From contig JBBRMR010000005.1 in assembly GCA_038230735.1 (NCBI GenBank), positions 51,397 to 115,396 on the forward strand: a stretch of DNA of 64,000 nt, in the 5' to 3' direction. Shown here piece after piece: positions 17,950 through 26,066 of this stretch (position 1 is its first letter; each line of letters opens with the position of its first letter). A program made the translations under genes and the position numbers. This DNA comes from Arcicella sp038230735. GTDB taxonomy: Bacteria > Bacteroidota > Bacteroidia > Cytophagales > Spirosomataceae. Under the pieces are notes generated by a model. The model searched no databases. It worked only from the letters and a program-made list of their open reading frames with translations, and was not told where the DNA came from.

Positions 17950-18519
17950 TCAATTCAACCGCCTAACAATCAAAGCCTTAACCACTTCATAAAACTGTCT
18001 GGGGGCTAAAACTCGCCAATTCAGAACATCCAACGTTCCTCCAAAATTTAGGTAATAGTCTAAATGATATTTTGTCCATTCGGTTTGGATAAATTCTCGA
18101 AAATTGCAAGCGGCAATCCAGCCATCTTCCACTTCATCAAACCATTCAGCATAATAATCATCTTCCATCGTTCCATGAAAATTCAGTACATTTTCGCCAA
18201 TTAAAATGAACTGATTGATACCTTCATTGGTCAAGTGGTCAATTACTTTCCGTTTAAAAAGCATAATGTCGTTGTGCAATGTATCATTCCATTCGCCAAA
18301 CATTTCTATGATGGCAAATTGTTGGTTATAATCAGCAAAAAGGATTTTGCAATAGAGCGTTTCAGAGTCAAATTCATCCCAAAATGGGTGAATATAATAG
18401 CCATAAATGTCGTGTTCATAGTATGATGTATTATAGGTTCGCTCACAAAAAGGCGAGCGGGAGTCGTGTGAAGCCACATACAGGTTTTCCCACTGGTAGT
18501 AAGGTTCGATGTCTTGCAT
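17950..18519 (-). CDS. Hypothetical protein
   Basis: 189 residues, acidic and rich in aromatic residues; I do not recognise the family. It has no signal peptide or membrane segment, so it is probably cytoplasmic. The mid region ILFADYNQQFAIIEMFGEWNDT and FILIGENVLNFHGTMEDDYY look like alternating strands of a compact alpha/beta domain. It starts at an ATG with no overlap to its divergent neighbour and is followed after 9 bases by the 81-residue gene. Normal local codon use and the operon arrangement support a real gene. Confidence 0.7.
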   Translation of the reverse strand: MQDIEPYYQWENLYVASHDSRSPFCERTYNTSYYEHDIYGYYIHPFWDEFDSETLYCKILFADYNQQFAIIEMFGEWNDTLHNDIMLFKRKVIDHLTNEGINQFILIGENVLNFHGTMEDDYYAEWFDEVEDGWIAACNFREFIQTEWTKYHLDYYLNFGGTLDVLNWRVLAPRQFYEVVKALIVRRLN

Positions 18520-18677
18520 TATTTCTTAAACTTTATCAATAAATAGTAAACGGTAAAGAGATAAAGAATGTTAGCTTTGCTTCACTCAAAAGGTAACAGT
18601 ATTTCCAATTGATTTATTTTTTCGTTTATTTTTCAATAATTTTACTTTATACCAAGTTTATCAAAACAAAAGATATT

Positions 18678-19352
18678 GTGAAAAAAAAACCTGAAAATAT
18701 TTTAGCAAATACCAGCCCCATTAGTCGGGTTTCCATCAGTGCTTCTTTAGCAATTATTACCTATTTATTAGTCCGTAAACAAGAATTTAATCCTTCAATT
18801 CTCGTAACACTCTTATGGGATATTTTTGCCTTAACCTACGTCATTATCAGTTGGACTGTATTTTTTACGAGTAATACTGAGCATATCAAAAAAAAAGCAT
18901 TAACTGATGATGGGGGTAAATTATTCGTCTTTTTTATTGTCGTTTTTGCCTCTTTTGCCAGCATGATTACCGTGGCAATATTAGTGATTTCAAAGGATTC
19001 ATTAGGTATGGATGAGGCGGTTTATCTACCCATAATCATTGGAGGAATTTTATTATCTTGGACATTGGTTCATACCACGTTTTGCTTTCATTATGCCCAC
19101 CTCTATTACGATAATGTCGAAGGAACGCATGATAATATGGAAGGTTTAGAATTTCCCAAAGAAAAATACCCTGATTATATTGATTTTGCTTATTTTTCCT
19201 TCGTAATCGGCATGACATTTCAAGTTTCAGATGTCGAAATCTCTTCTCGAAAAATCAGGCGTTTGACATTACTCCATAGTTTATTATCCTTTATTTTGAA
19301 TACTTTTGTGGTGGCTTTAACCATTAATTTAATTGCTGGTTTATCAAAATAA
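18678..19352 (+). CDS. DUF1345-family integral membrane protein
   Basis: Predicted inner-membrane protein of about 224 residues with roughly five hydrophobic segments. The family signature is the C-terminal DFAYFSFVIGMTFQVSDVEI followed by RKIRRLTLLHSLLSFILNTFVVALTINL. There is no in-frame ATG near the front; I chose the GTG at 18678 because the segment before it (to a possible TTG at 18609) reads like translated AT-rich spacer. The role is unknown; the family is often called a predicted membrane protein. It lies alone between a divergent hypothetical gene and accA. Confidence 0.8.
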   Translation: MKKKPENILANTSPISRVSISASLAIITYLLVRKQEFNPSILVTLLWDIFALTYVIISWTVFFTSNTEHIKKKALTDDGGKLFVFFIVVFASFASMITVAILVISKDSLGMDEAVYLPIIIGGILLSWTLVHTTFCFHYAHLYYDNVEGTHDNMEGLEFPKEKYPDYIDFAYFSFVIGMTFQVSDVEISSRKIRRLTLLHSLLSFILNTFVVALTINLIAGLSK

Positions 19353-19407
19353 AGGTACATAAACATGAAAGTTTTGAAAATTATTCTTCATACAAAACAT
19401 TATTAAC

Positions 19408-19415
19408 TAATTTTG
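19408..19415 (+). promoter_or_regulatory. Putative -7 promoter element of accA
   Basis: TAATTTTG matches the Bacteroidota -7 consensus TAnnTTTG and lies 36 bases before the accA ATG. No -33 box is evident. Confidence 0.4.
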
Positions 19416-19451
19416 TAGCCACACTAACCTTCGGATTCGCTCCGTTAATTA

Positions 19452-20408
19452 ATGCCCATGCGTACTTTGTTAGATTTTGAAAAGCCAATTGCTGACCTTG
19501 AAAATAGGTTGGTAGAAATGAAAAAATTGGCTCTTGATAATAATGTTGATGTCTCAATGGCAGTTTCTCAATTAGAAACCAATATTGAAACCCTTAAAAA
19601 AGAAACTTTTGCAAACCTCACTCGCTGGCAACGTGTCCAGCTTTCTCGCCACCCCGAACGCCCTTATACCCTTGATTATATCGAACAAATGTGTGATGAA
19701 TTTATTGAGATTCATGGCGATAGAACCGTGGGTGATGATAAAGCAATGGTGGGAGGTTTTGGGAAAATTGGCGACCAAAGTGTTATGATTATTGGTCAGC
19801 AAAAAGGACGAAACACTAAGCAACGTCAAGTAAGAAATTTCGGAATGCCCAATCCAGAGGGTTACAGAAAAGCCCTCAGATTGATGAAAATGGCAGAAAA
19901 ATTCGGAAAACCCATCGTTACGCTGATTGATACACCTGGTGCTTTTCCAGGATTGGAAGCCGAGGAACGTGGACAAGGTGAAGCAATCGCCCGAAATATT
20001 AGGGATATGTTCATGCTGAAAGTCCCCGTTATTTGCATCATCATTGGCGAAGGGGCATCGGGTGGAGCCTTAGGAATTGCCATTGGTGATAGAGTTTTGA
20101 TGTTGGAAAATACTTGGTACTCCGTGATTTCACCCGAATCTTGTTCTTCTATTCTCTGGCGTTCGTGGGATTTTAAAGAACAAGCAGCCGAAGCCCTAAG
20201 ACTTACTGCAACCGATATGAAAGGCAATGGTTTGGTGGACGGAATTATTCCCGAACCCCTCGGTGGAGCTCATTTAGACCCAAATACCGCCATCGAAATC
20301 GTTAAAAATGTAATTATTGATACGATAAAAGAACTACAAAATATTACTCCTGCTCAAAGAATTGACCAAAGAATTGAGAAATTTGGCAATATGGGGGTAT
20401 ATCAATAG
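19452..20408 (+). CDS. accA: Acetyl-CoA carboxylase carboxyltransferase subunit alpha
   Basis: Alpha subunit of the carboxyltransferase that moves carboxyl from biotin to acetyl-CoA, giving malonyl-CoA for fatty acid synthesis. At 318 residues it is almost the length of the E. coli protein. Visible landmarks are LLDFEKPIADLENRL at the start, IEIHGDRTVGDDKAMVGG, FGKPIVTLIDTPGAFPGLEAEERGQ, and the oxyanion loop IIGEGASGGALGIAIGDRV, then SVISPESCSSILWR. The start may be two codons later (MRTLLDFEKP). It is preceded by its own -7 element and appears monocistronic; accD is not in the window. Confidence 0.97.
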   Translation: MPMRTLLDFEKPIADLENRLVEMKKLALDNNVDVSMAVSQLETNIETLKKETFANLTRWQRVQLSRHPERPYTLDYIEQMCDEFIEIHGDRTVGDDKAMVGGFGKIGDQSVMIIGQQKGRNTKQRQVRNFGMPNPEGYRKALRLMKMAEKFGKPIVTLIDTPGAFPGLEAEERGQGEAIARNIRDMFMLKVPVICIIIGEGASGGALGIAIGDRVLMLENTWYSVISPESCSSILWRSWDFKEQAAEALRLTATDMKGNGLVDGIIPEPLGGAHLDPNTAIEIVKNVIIDTIKELQNITPAQRIDQRIEKFGNMGVYQ

Positions 20409-20503
20409 CGATTTGTGCTGTCAGCAGTTAGCAATTAGGTATTAGGTGATTTTAACTACCGTAAGCCGATAGCCGACCGCCCAAAGCTAACAGCCTAATA
20501 AAT

Positions 20504-21145
20504 ATGGAAAACATTATTTTTGACTTAGGAAATGTCATTATTGACATTGATATCTCCCTCACTTTTCAAGCACTCGCCAAACTTTCTAATGGTTATTCTG
20601 CCGAAGAAATTGCCGAAACAATGACTAACCAAAATCTCTGGTCAGACTATGAAAAAGGGCTTTTTACCGATAATCAATTCAGGACGCTTTTAAGAAGTAA
20701 CTTATTTCTCAACGCTACGGATATAGATATTGACCAAGCATTTTGTGCTTTACTACTCCCCATTGACCCCAAAAGGATTGAATTAATCAAGAAATTAGCC
20801 AAAAATAATCGTCTCTTTATTCTCTCAAATACCAATCATCTCTTTATTCTCTCAAATACCAATCATATTCATTTCAAAAAAGTGCAAAAGATGATTGTTG
20901 AAACCACTGGCACAGATATTATTGAAGAAGAATTGATTGAATGTACCTTTCTTTCGTATGAAATGGGCTTGGCGAAACCTGACAAAGCCATTTATCAGCA
21001 ATTAATGGATGAAGCCATGATTTTGCCCAAAGAAACTTTGTTCTTAGACGATATGTTACTAAATGTGAAAACTGCCGAAAAATTGGGCATCAAAACCGTT
21101 CAAATCCTTCCAAATAAATTTACTATTTTGGATTATTTTAGATAA
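20504..21145 (+). CDS. HAD-family sugar phosphatase (YihX-like) with internal 9-residue duplication
   Basis: Haloacid dehalogenase-type phosphatase of 213 residues. It opens with NIIFDLGNVIIDIDISL, the DxGxV nucleophile motif of YihX-like sugar-1-phosphate phosphatases, has motif III KPDKAIYQQ (catalytic lysine), and motif IV LFLDDMLLNVKTAEKLGI. Motif II (ILSNTNH) is present twice because residues 104-112 are repeated exactly as 113-121 by a 27-bp tandem duplication. The normal family sequence has one copy before H-x-x-F. The duplication is in frame but inserts 9 residues beside the active site, so activity may be lost or changed. The substrate is inferred from similarity only. Confidence 0.85.
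   Translation: MENIIFDLGNVIIDIDISLTFQALAKLSNGYSAEEIAETMTNQNLWSDYEKGLFTDNQFRTLLRSNLFLNATDIDIDQAFCALLLPIDPKRIELIKKLAKNNRLFILSNTNHLFILSNTNHIHFKKVQKMIVETTGTDIIEEELIECTFLSYEMGLAKPDKAIYQQLMDEAMILPKETLFLDDMLLNVKTAEKLGIKTVQILPNKFTILDYFR
20813..20866 (+). repeat. Perfect 27-bp tandem duplication inside the HAD gene
   Basis: Bases 20813-20839 are repeated exactly at 20840-20866. The unit encodes LFILSNTNH, the catalytic motif II. The absence of any difference suggests a recent event or an assembly artefact. Confidence 0.95.
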
Positions 21146-21149
21146 ATCT

Positions 21150-21209
21150 GTAGCTCGAAGTGGCACTTCGATTTTATTCTCCGATTCTCGAAGTGCCACT
21201 TCGAGCTAC
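21150..21209. repeat. Nested palindrome between the HAD and M50 genes
   Basis: The 22-base arm 21150-21171 (GTAGCTCGAAGTGGCACTTC and two more bases) is exactly complementary to 21188-21209, around a 16-base loop. Each arm is itself palindromic (CGAAGTG-G-CACTTCG). There is no U-run, and both flanking genes point the same way, so this looks like a REP-like element more than a terminator. Confidence 0.8.
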
Positions 21210-21217
21210 GTTATAAT

Positions 21218-22411
21218 ATGAAATACAAAACCGAGATAATTCAAGCAATATTATTTATTACCACGCTCATTACCACCACCTTAGCTGGAGCTGAAGCCAT
21301 ATCTGCTAAGGCTTTTTTCTTTTTAGATGAACCCAATAAACTTCATTTTCCCGAGGATTTTTGGCAAGGTTTTCAGTTCTCCATTCCCTTTCTCACGATT
21401 TTGACCTGCCACGAATTTGGTCATTATTTCACGGCAAGATATTACAAAATCAAGACTTCACTTCCGTATTTTATACCCTTGTGGGCAAGTGCTTTAACCA
21501 GCCTGAGCATCGGCACAATGGGGGCAGTTATTCGCATGACGGGACGTACTCGTTCACGCAAGGAGTTTTTTGATATTGGCATTGCAGGACCGCTGGCGGG
21601 TTTTGTGGTTTCTTTAGGCGTGCTTTATTATGGATTTACGCATTTGCCGCCATTGGAATATATTTTCAAAATTCATCCAGATTATCGCCAATACGGGGCA
21701 AATTATGTCGAGGAAGTTTTAAGAATTCCCAAGTTTTTGAGTGGACAAATCGTTTTGGGTGACAATCTATTGTTCAAATTTTTCAAAACTTACGTAGCAG
21801 ACCAAACTTTATTACCCCCAAATTTTGAAATAATGCACTATCCATTCCTTTGGGCGGGGTATATTTCGCTGTTTTTTACGGCTTTGAATCTCTTTCCAAT
21901 TGGTCAATTGGATGGTGGGCATATTCTGTATGGATTGATTGGGAAGAAGAAATTTAACGTTATTTCTCCCCTAATTTTCATTGGTTTTGCCCTTTTTGCG
22001 GGGTATGGATTATTTTCCATCCGAGAAATTCAAATGATTGGACAAGGGGGAATGTTTACGGATGAAAGAGATTTCATTTTCTATTTAATGCTCTATATTT
22101 TTTTCCTGAGAGTTTGTTTTTCAAGAATTTCACCCGAAAACAGAACGATGTCTTGGATAATTAGTTTGAGCGTTGTGGTTGCTCAATTTTTATTATCGTA
22201 CATTCCTCAAATTGAAAATCTGCACGGGTTTTCAGGGTTTTTGCCCTTTCTATTTTTATTAGGAAGAGTCTTAGGGGTTTATCATCCCGAAGTGGAAATT
22301 GATGAGCCTTTAAATTTCAAACGTAAATTATTGGGCTGGCTTACTCTGATTATTTTTATTCTCTGTTTCACGCCCTATCCTTTTATGGAAGTTGATATTA
22401 TTGCTAAATAA
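21218..22411 (+). CDS. Site-2 protease-type M50 zinc metallopeptidase
   Basis: Integral membrane protease of 397 residues that cleaves substrates within or near the membrane. The zinc site HEFGH is at about residue 67 (LTCHEFGHYF), and the third ligand lies in LFPIGQLDGGHILYGL near residue 235; at least six hydrophobic segments are visible, including the start and the C-terminus. No PDZ domain is obvious, unlike RseP. It begins right after a nested palindrome and is followed by an acyltransferase gene 73 bases downstream. Its substrate cannot be told from the context; sigma/anti-sigma processing is the family theme but is not shown here. Confidence 0.9.
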   Translation: MKYKTEIIQAILFITTLITTTLAGAEAISAKAFFFLDEPNKLHFPEDFWQGFQFSIPFLTILTCHEFGHYFTARYYKIKTSLPYFIPLWASALTSLSIGTMGAVIRMTGRTRSRKEFFDIGIAGPLAGFVVSLGVLYYGFTHLPPLEYIFKIHPDYRQYGANYVEEVLRIPKFLSGQIVLGDNLLFKFFKTYVADQTLLPPNFEIMHYPFLWAGYISLFFTALNLFPIGQLDGGHILYGLIGKKKFNVISPLIFIGFALFAGYGLFSIREIQMIGQGGMFTDERDFIFYLMLYIFFLRVCFSRISPENRTMSWIISLSVVVAQFLLSYIPQIENLHGFSGFLPFLFLLGRVLGVYHPEVEIDEPLNFKRKLLGWLTLIIFILCFTPYPFMEVDIIAK

Positions 22412-22484
22412 ATTGCAATTTTCTCAAAGAATACTTATATTTATTGTTGAAAACTTATTACCACAATTTAATCATACAACATAA

Positions 22485-23075
22485 ATGTTGAACCATTTAC
22501 TGATATTTTTCTTCAAATTAGCGGGCTGGAAACTTGAAGGTGAAATACCTCAATTCCTCGAAAAGTCAATTTGTATTGTAGCCCCACACGCTCGCACGGT
22601 AGATTTCCCCATTGGATTAGGTGCCAGGGCAATTCTTGAACATAAACATCACGTTGAATTGAATTATTTGGGCAAAGCTGAATTATTTGAAGGAATTTTT
22701 GGCTGGTTATTTAAAGGCTTAGGAGGAATTCCCGTTGATAGATTCAGTAAAAATGATATGGTAAAATCGGTTGTAAATCTATTCCATTCAAAAGAATCCC
22801 TACACATCGTAATTGCCCCAGAAGGGACTCGAAAGCCTGTTTCAAAGCTCAGAACAGGGTTTTATTATATGGCAAAACACGCCAACGTACCCATTATCAT
22901 GATTGCATTTGATTTCCCTAAAAAAACCGTAATTATTGGTGAAGTTTATTATCTGACCGATAATATGGACGAAGATTTTAGAGTAATTGCCCGTTACTAC
23001 AATATCATCGGTGGCGTGAAAAAAGAATGGATTTCCAATTATTTGGATGAAACATTGATGGTAAAATCAAATTGA
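22485..23075 (+). CDS. 1-acyl-sn-glycerol-3-phosphate acyltransferase-like (PlsC family)
   Basis: Acyltransferase of 196 residues, probably membrane-associated and acting in phospholipid or lipid A-type acylation. The catalytic HX4D is in APHARTVDFPIG (about residues 31-42), motif II-like GGIPVDRFSKND follows, and motif III is IAPEGTRKPVSKLRTGFYYMA. It is shorter than classic PlsC (about 240 residues), resembling the short stand-alone acyltransferases common in Bacteroidota. Its 3' end overlaps that of lpxB by 9 bases in convergent orientation. The acceptor is unknown. Confidence 0.87.
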   Translation: MLNHLLIFFFKLAGWKLEGEIPQFLEKSICIVAPHARTVDFPIGLGARAILEHKHHVELNYLGKAELFEGIFGWLFKGLGGIPVDRFSKNDMVKSVVNLFHSKESLHIVIAPEGTRKPVSKLRTGFYYMAKHANVPIIMIAFDFPKKTVIIGEVYYLTDNMDEDFRVIARYYNIIGGVKKEWISNYLDETLMVKSN

Positions 23076-24170
23076 TTGCACCATCAATTCCCCTGCTCGT
23101 TCAGAAGCTCCCGCTTCTCCCAAAATATTTTTAATTTCAGCGTAACCTTCCAATTGTGCTTTTCGAGTTTCTGGATTAATCGTGATTTTGGATAATTCAT
23201 CGGTTAAGTTTTCTTTAGTCAAATCATATTGCAATAATTCCTTCACTACTTCTCTTCCCGCAATCAGATTTACTAACGAAACAAAAGGAACTCGAATTAC
23301 TCGTTTATAAACTTGATAAGCTGCCCAACCGCCTCGATAACAAACTACTTGTGGTACATTAAAAAGGGCAGTTTCAAGCGTTGCAGTTCCCGAAGTTACC
23401 AATGCCGCATCCGCCACCGAAAGCAAATTATAGGCATCATCTATAACCAATTTTACGGGAAATATAGACTGCCAACGAGCGTATAATTCTTTAGGAAGAT
23501 TGGAAACTGCCCCGATAACAAACTGATAATCAGGGAATTCATAAACCTGCGACATCATCAGAGGTAACATCGTTTCCACTTCTTGTTTCCTACTCCCTGG
23601 CAACAAAGCAATAATTGGTTTCTGACCCAAACGAGCTTCTTTTCTGAAATTTTCTGTGGGCGTAAAGTCTGCAATGGCATCAAATAATGGATTTCCCACG
23701 TATTCGACTTCGTAATCATATTTTTTGAAAAATGCCTTTTCAAAAGGAAAGATGACAAACATTTTATCCACAAAAGCCTTGATTTTCAAAGCCCTTGATT
23801 GATTCCATGCCCATACTTTTGGAGAAATATAATAGAAAGTTTTGATGCCCGAAGTCTTAGCGAATTTGGCAACTCGCATATTAAATCCTGCATAATCAAT
23901 GAGAATAACAAGATCGGGTTTGAATTGCAAAATGTCTCTTTTACAAAAAGTAAGGAAGCCTAAAATGGTTGGTAGGTTCTTGATAACCTCAAAAAAACCC
24001 ATAAAAGCAAGTTCTCGGTAATTTTTAACCACCTCAGCACCAGCCGATTGCATCATTTCACCACCCCAAGCCCGTATCTGAGCATTAGGGTCGTGTTTAC
24101 AAATCCCCTTAATGAGATTTGACCCGTGCAAATCTCCAGAACGCTCTCCTGCGATGATGTAATATTTCAT
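23067..24170 (-). CDS. lpxB: Lipid-A-disaccharide synthase
   Basis: Joins UDP-2,3-diacylglucosamine to lipid X to form the lipid A disaccharide on the cytoplasmic face of the inner membrane. The 367-residue protein opens with YYIIAGERSGDLHGSNLIKG, the LpxB start, and has RAWGGEMMQSAGAEVVKNY, LVILIDYAGFNMRVAKFAK, YYISPKVWAWNQSRALKIK, VIFPFEKAFFKKYDYEVEYV, ALLPGSRKQEV and the nucleotide-site region ALVTSGTATLETALFNVPQVV. Length is normal for Bacteroidota. It stands alone and shows that the organism makes lipid A. Confidence 0.97.
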   Translation of the reverse strand: MKYYIIAGERSGDLHGSNLIKGICKHDPNAQIRAWGGEMMQSAGAEVVKNYRELAFMGFFEVIKNLPTILGFLTFCKRDILQFKPDLVILIDYAGFNMRVAKFAKTSGIKTFYYISPKVWAWNQSRALKIKAFVDKMFVIFPFEKAFFKKYDYEVEYVGNPLFDAIADFTPTENFRKEARLGQKPIIALLPGSRKQEVETMLPLMMSQVYEFPDYQFVIGAVSNLPKELYARWQSIFPVKLVIDDAYNLLSVADAALVTSGTATLETALFNVPQVVCYRGGWAAYQVYKRVIRVPFVSLVNLIAGREVVKELLQYDLTKENLTDELSKITINPETRKAQLEGYAEIKNILGEAGASERAGELMVQSI

Positions 24171-24234
24171 AATTCAGTTATTAGTAACCAGTTATCAGAA
24201 AACAATTATCAGTAAATAGTAATGTGCTTTCTTT

Positions 24235-24678
24235 TTACTGATAACTGTTTATTGATAACTGTTCCCCAAAATATTCGACAAAATTTTTCTGTGTTTCAAA
24301 TAATTGAAGGCTGTGTAATTGTGCTGTTTTAGAGGCATTTGCAACTTTTGGGGCGAGAATATTCCAGATTTCCATCACAAAAATCTCACAACTCGCCATT
24401 TTGCCTTGCATGAAATCTACGTCAAGGTTAAGATTTTTATGATCAACTTTCTCAATGATTTCTTGCTTTATAATGTCCCCCAAAACCTTTAAATCAATGA
24501 CAAAACCCGTGTCTGGGTCGGGTTTTCCTTTTACCGTAACGATGAGTTCAAAATTATGCCCGTGCCAATTGATATTTGAGCAAGGTCCAAAAACCTCCTG
24601 ATTCTTTTCCTCCGTCCAATTTGGATTATACAGCCTGTGAGCGGCATTGAAATGTTCCTTTCTACTAACGTAAACCAT
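24235..24678 (-). CDS. 6-pyruvoyl-tetrahydropterin synthase/QueD-family protein
   Basis: 147-residue member of the PTPS/QueD family, which converts dihydroneopterin triphosphate to pyruvoyl- or carboxy-tetrahydropterin (pterin or queuosine route). The zinc ligands are in EHFNAAHRLY and NWHGHNFEL (three histidines), FGPCSNINWHGH carries the cysteine used by the catalytic site, and VIDLKVLGDIIKQEI and VDHKNLNLDV complete the motif pattern. The family does not tell QueD from PTPS at this level, and no other queuosine genes are adjacent. The upstream 421-base spacer shows no clear preQ1 riboswitch. Confidence 0.88.
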   Translation of the reverse strand: MVYVSRKEHFNAAHRLYNPNWTEEKNQEVFGPCSNINWHGHNFELIVTVKGKPDPDTGFVIDLKVLGDIIKQEIIEKVDHKNLNLDVDFMQGKMASCEIFVMEIWNILAPKVANASKTAQLHSLQLFETQKNFVEYFGEQLSINSYQ

Positions 24679-25099
24679 TGTTTTCAGTAGTTAAAATGTG
24701 GAAGAAGGGTTGGGAAAACATTAGCAACCTCTCTTTATGATGTTGGTTTCAATGCTTGATGTTCGGATTTGCATTAAAATATTTTCTGCAAAACCGAACA
24801 TCGAAAAACGAACATCGAACCTCGACACTACGAAATTACGAAAATTGCTTTCTCAAAAAAATCTAATTCTTGTATATTTTTAAGAAGATATTTGAAATTA
24901 TCATTAAAACTATATTTTATTTAATTTATTGGATTTAATAATGAATAATGTTAAAATCTAAGTATATTCCTCTATGGTTTCTTAGAAAATTTATATTTTT
25001 TCAGCAAATCGTGTATAGTTTTAATCAAAAGATAATGATAATTTTGAAGGTTTTTAATATTTACCTAACACGCATAAATACAATTTATTCCCAATCTTT
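24679..25099. other. Long AT-rich intergenic region
   Basis: 421 bases between divergent genes (a PTPS-family gene and hldD). It contains an imperfect inverted repeat (24758-24772 with 24788-24802, one mismatch, core GATGTTCGG/CCGAACATC) and a further AACATCGAA copy at about 24810. A TAATTTTG -7 element for hldD lies at 25039-25046. No gene or RNA is supported. Confidence 0.6.
25039..25046 (+). promoter_or_regulatory. Putative -7 promoter element of hldD
   Basis: TAATTTTG fits TAnnTTTG and is 53 bases before the hldD ATG. The -33 region is T-rich but lacks a clear TTTG. Confidence 0.35.
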
Positions 25100-26065
25100 A
25101 TGATTATTGTTACGGGTGCCGCTGGTTTCATTGGAAGTTGTCTTATTGAGCGACTTAACAAAGATAATTTTAACTACATAATTGCTGTTGATGATTTTTC
25201 TGATGCTCAGAAAAACAAAAATCTTGATGGCAAAAAAATCCAACAACGAGTTGAGCGAGAGAACTTTTTTGTGTGGTTAGATGCTAATTATCAGGAAGTT
25301 GAGTTTTGTTTTCACATTGGAGCCAGAACGGACACAACAGAATTTAATGTTGATATTTTCAATAAATTGAACTTGAATTACTCAAAGAAAATTTGGAAAA
25401 AGTGTCACGATTATCAAATTCCTTTGGTTTACGCTTCTTCAGCAGCAACTTATGGTTTGGGGGAACATGGTTATGATGATAACGAATCGTTGATTCCGCA
25501 ATTGAAACCTTTGAATCCTTACGGAGATTCTAAAAATGATTTTGATATTTGGGCATTGAAACAAGAAGAAAAACCTTTCTTTTGGGCGGGTTTGAAGTTT
25601 TTTAATGTTTATGGTCCAAATGAGTTTCATAAAGGTAGAATGGCATCGGTAATTTGGCATACATTTAACCAAATTCAAAAGACGGGGGCGATGAAATTGT
25701 TCCGTTCGCACAATCCTGATTATAAAGATGGTGAGCAAATTCGTGATTTTGTGTATGTGAAAGATGTGGTAGAGGTTTGTATGTTTTTGATGCACCACCG
25801 CCGCAATTCTGGGATTTATAATTTGGGTTCGGGCAAGGCAAGAACTTTCTTAGATTTAGTCAAAAATACCTTCAAAGCCCTTGATACTGAAGAAAGTATC
25901 TCATTTATTGATACCCCCGAAGACATCAGAGATAAGTACCAATATTTCACCGAAGCCAATATGTCAAAGCTGAAATCTATTGGTTACGAACGTCCCTTTC
26001 ATACTTTAGAAGAGGGCGTGGCGGATTACGTGAAGAATTATTTGGCAACCGATACTTATTATTGA
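25100..26065 (+). CDS. hldD: ADP-L-glycero-D-manno-heptose-6-epimerase
   Basis: Epimerises ADP-D-glycero-D-manno-heptose to the L form used in the LPS core. The 321-residue extended short-chain dehydrogenase opens with the Rossmann motif MIIVTGAAGFIGSCLIERLN, carries HIGARTDTTE, the catalytic YGDSK (Y-x3-K) in PLNPYGDSKNDFD, and LKFFNVYGPNEFHKGRMASV, typical of HldD. Length is close to E. coli HldD (310). It sits one base before a glycosyltransferase gene on the same strand, so the pair probably acts in envelope glycan assembly. Confidence 0.95.
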   Translation: MIIVTGAAGFIGSCLIERLNKDNFNYIIAVDDFSDAQKNKNLDGKKIQQRVERENFFVWLDANYQEVEFCFHIGARTDTTEFNVDIFNKLNLNYSKKIWKKCHDYQIPLVYASSAATYGLGEHGYDDNESLIPQLKPLNPYGDSKNDFDIWALKQEEKPFFWAGLKFFNVYGPNEFHKGRMASVIWHTFNQIQKTGAMKLFRSHNPDYKDGEQIRDFVYVKDVVEVCMFLMHHRRNSGIYNLGSGKARTFLDLVKNTFKALDTEESISFIDTPEDIRDKYQYFTEANMSKLKSIGYERPFHTLEEGVADYVKNYLATDTYY

Positions 26066-26066
26066 A

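Noticed and set aside
24679..25099. PreQ1 riboswitch upstream of the PTPS/QueD-family gene
   Set aside because: I found no convincing preQ1 aptamer pattern (C-rich pseudoknot with a short loop) in the spacer; the only visible structure is an imperfect inverted repeat of unclear role.
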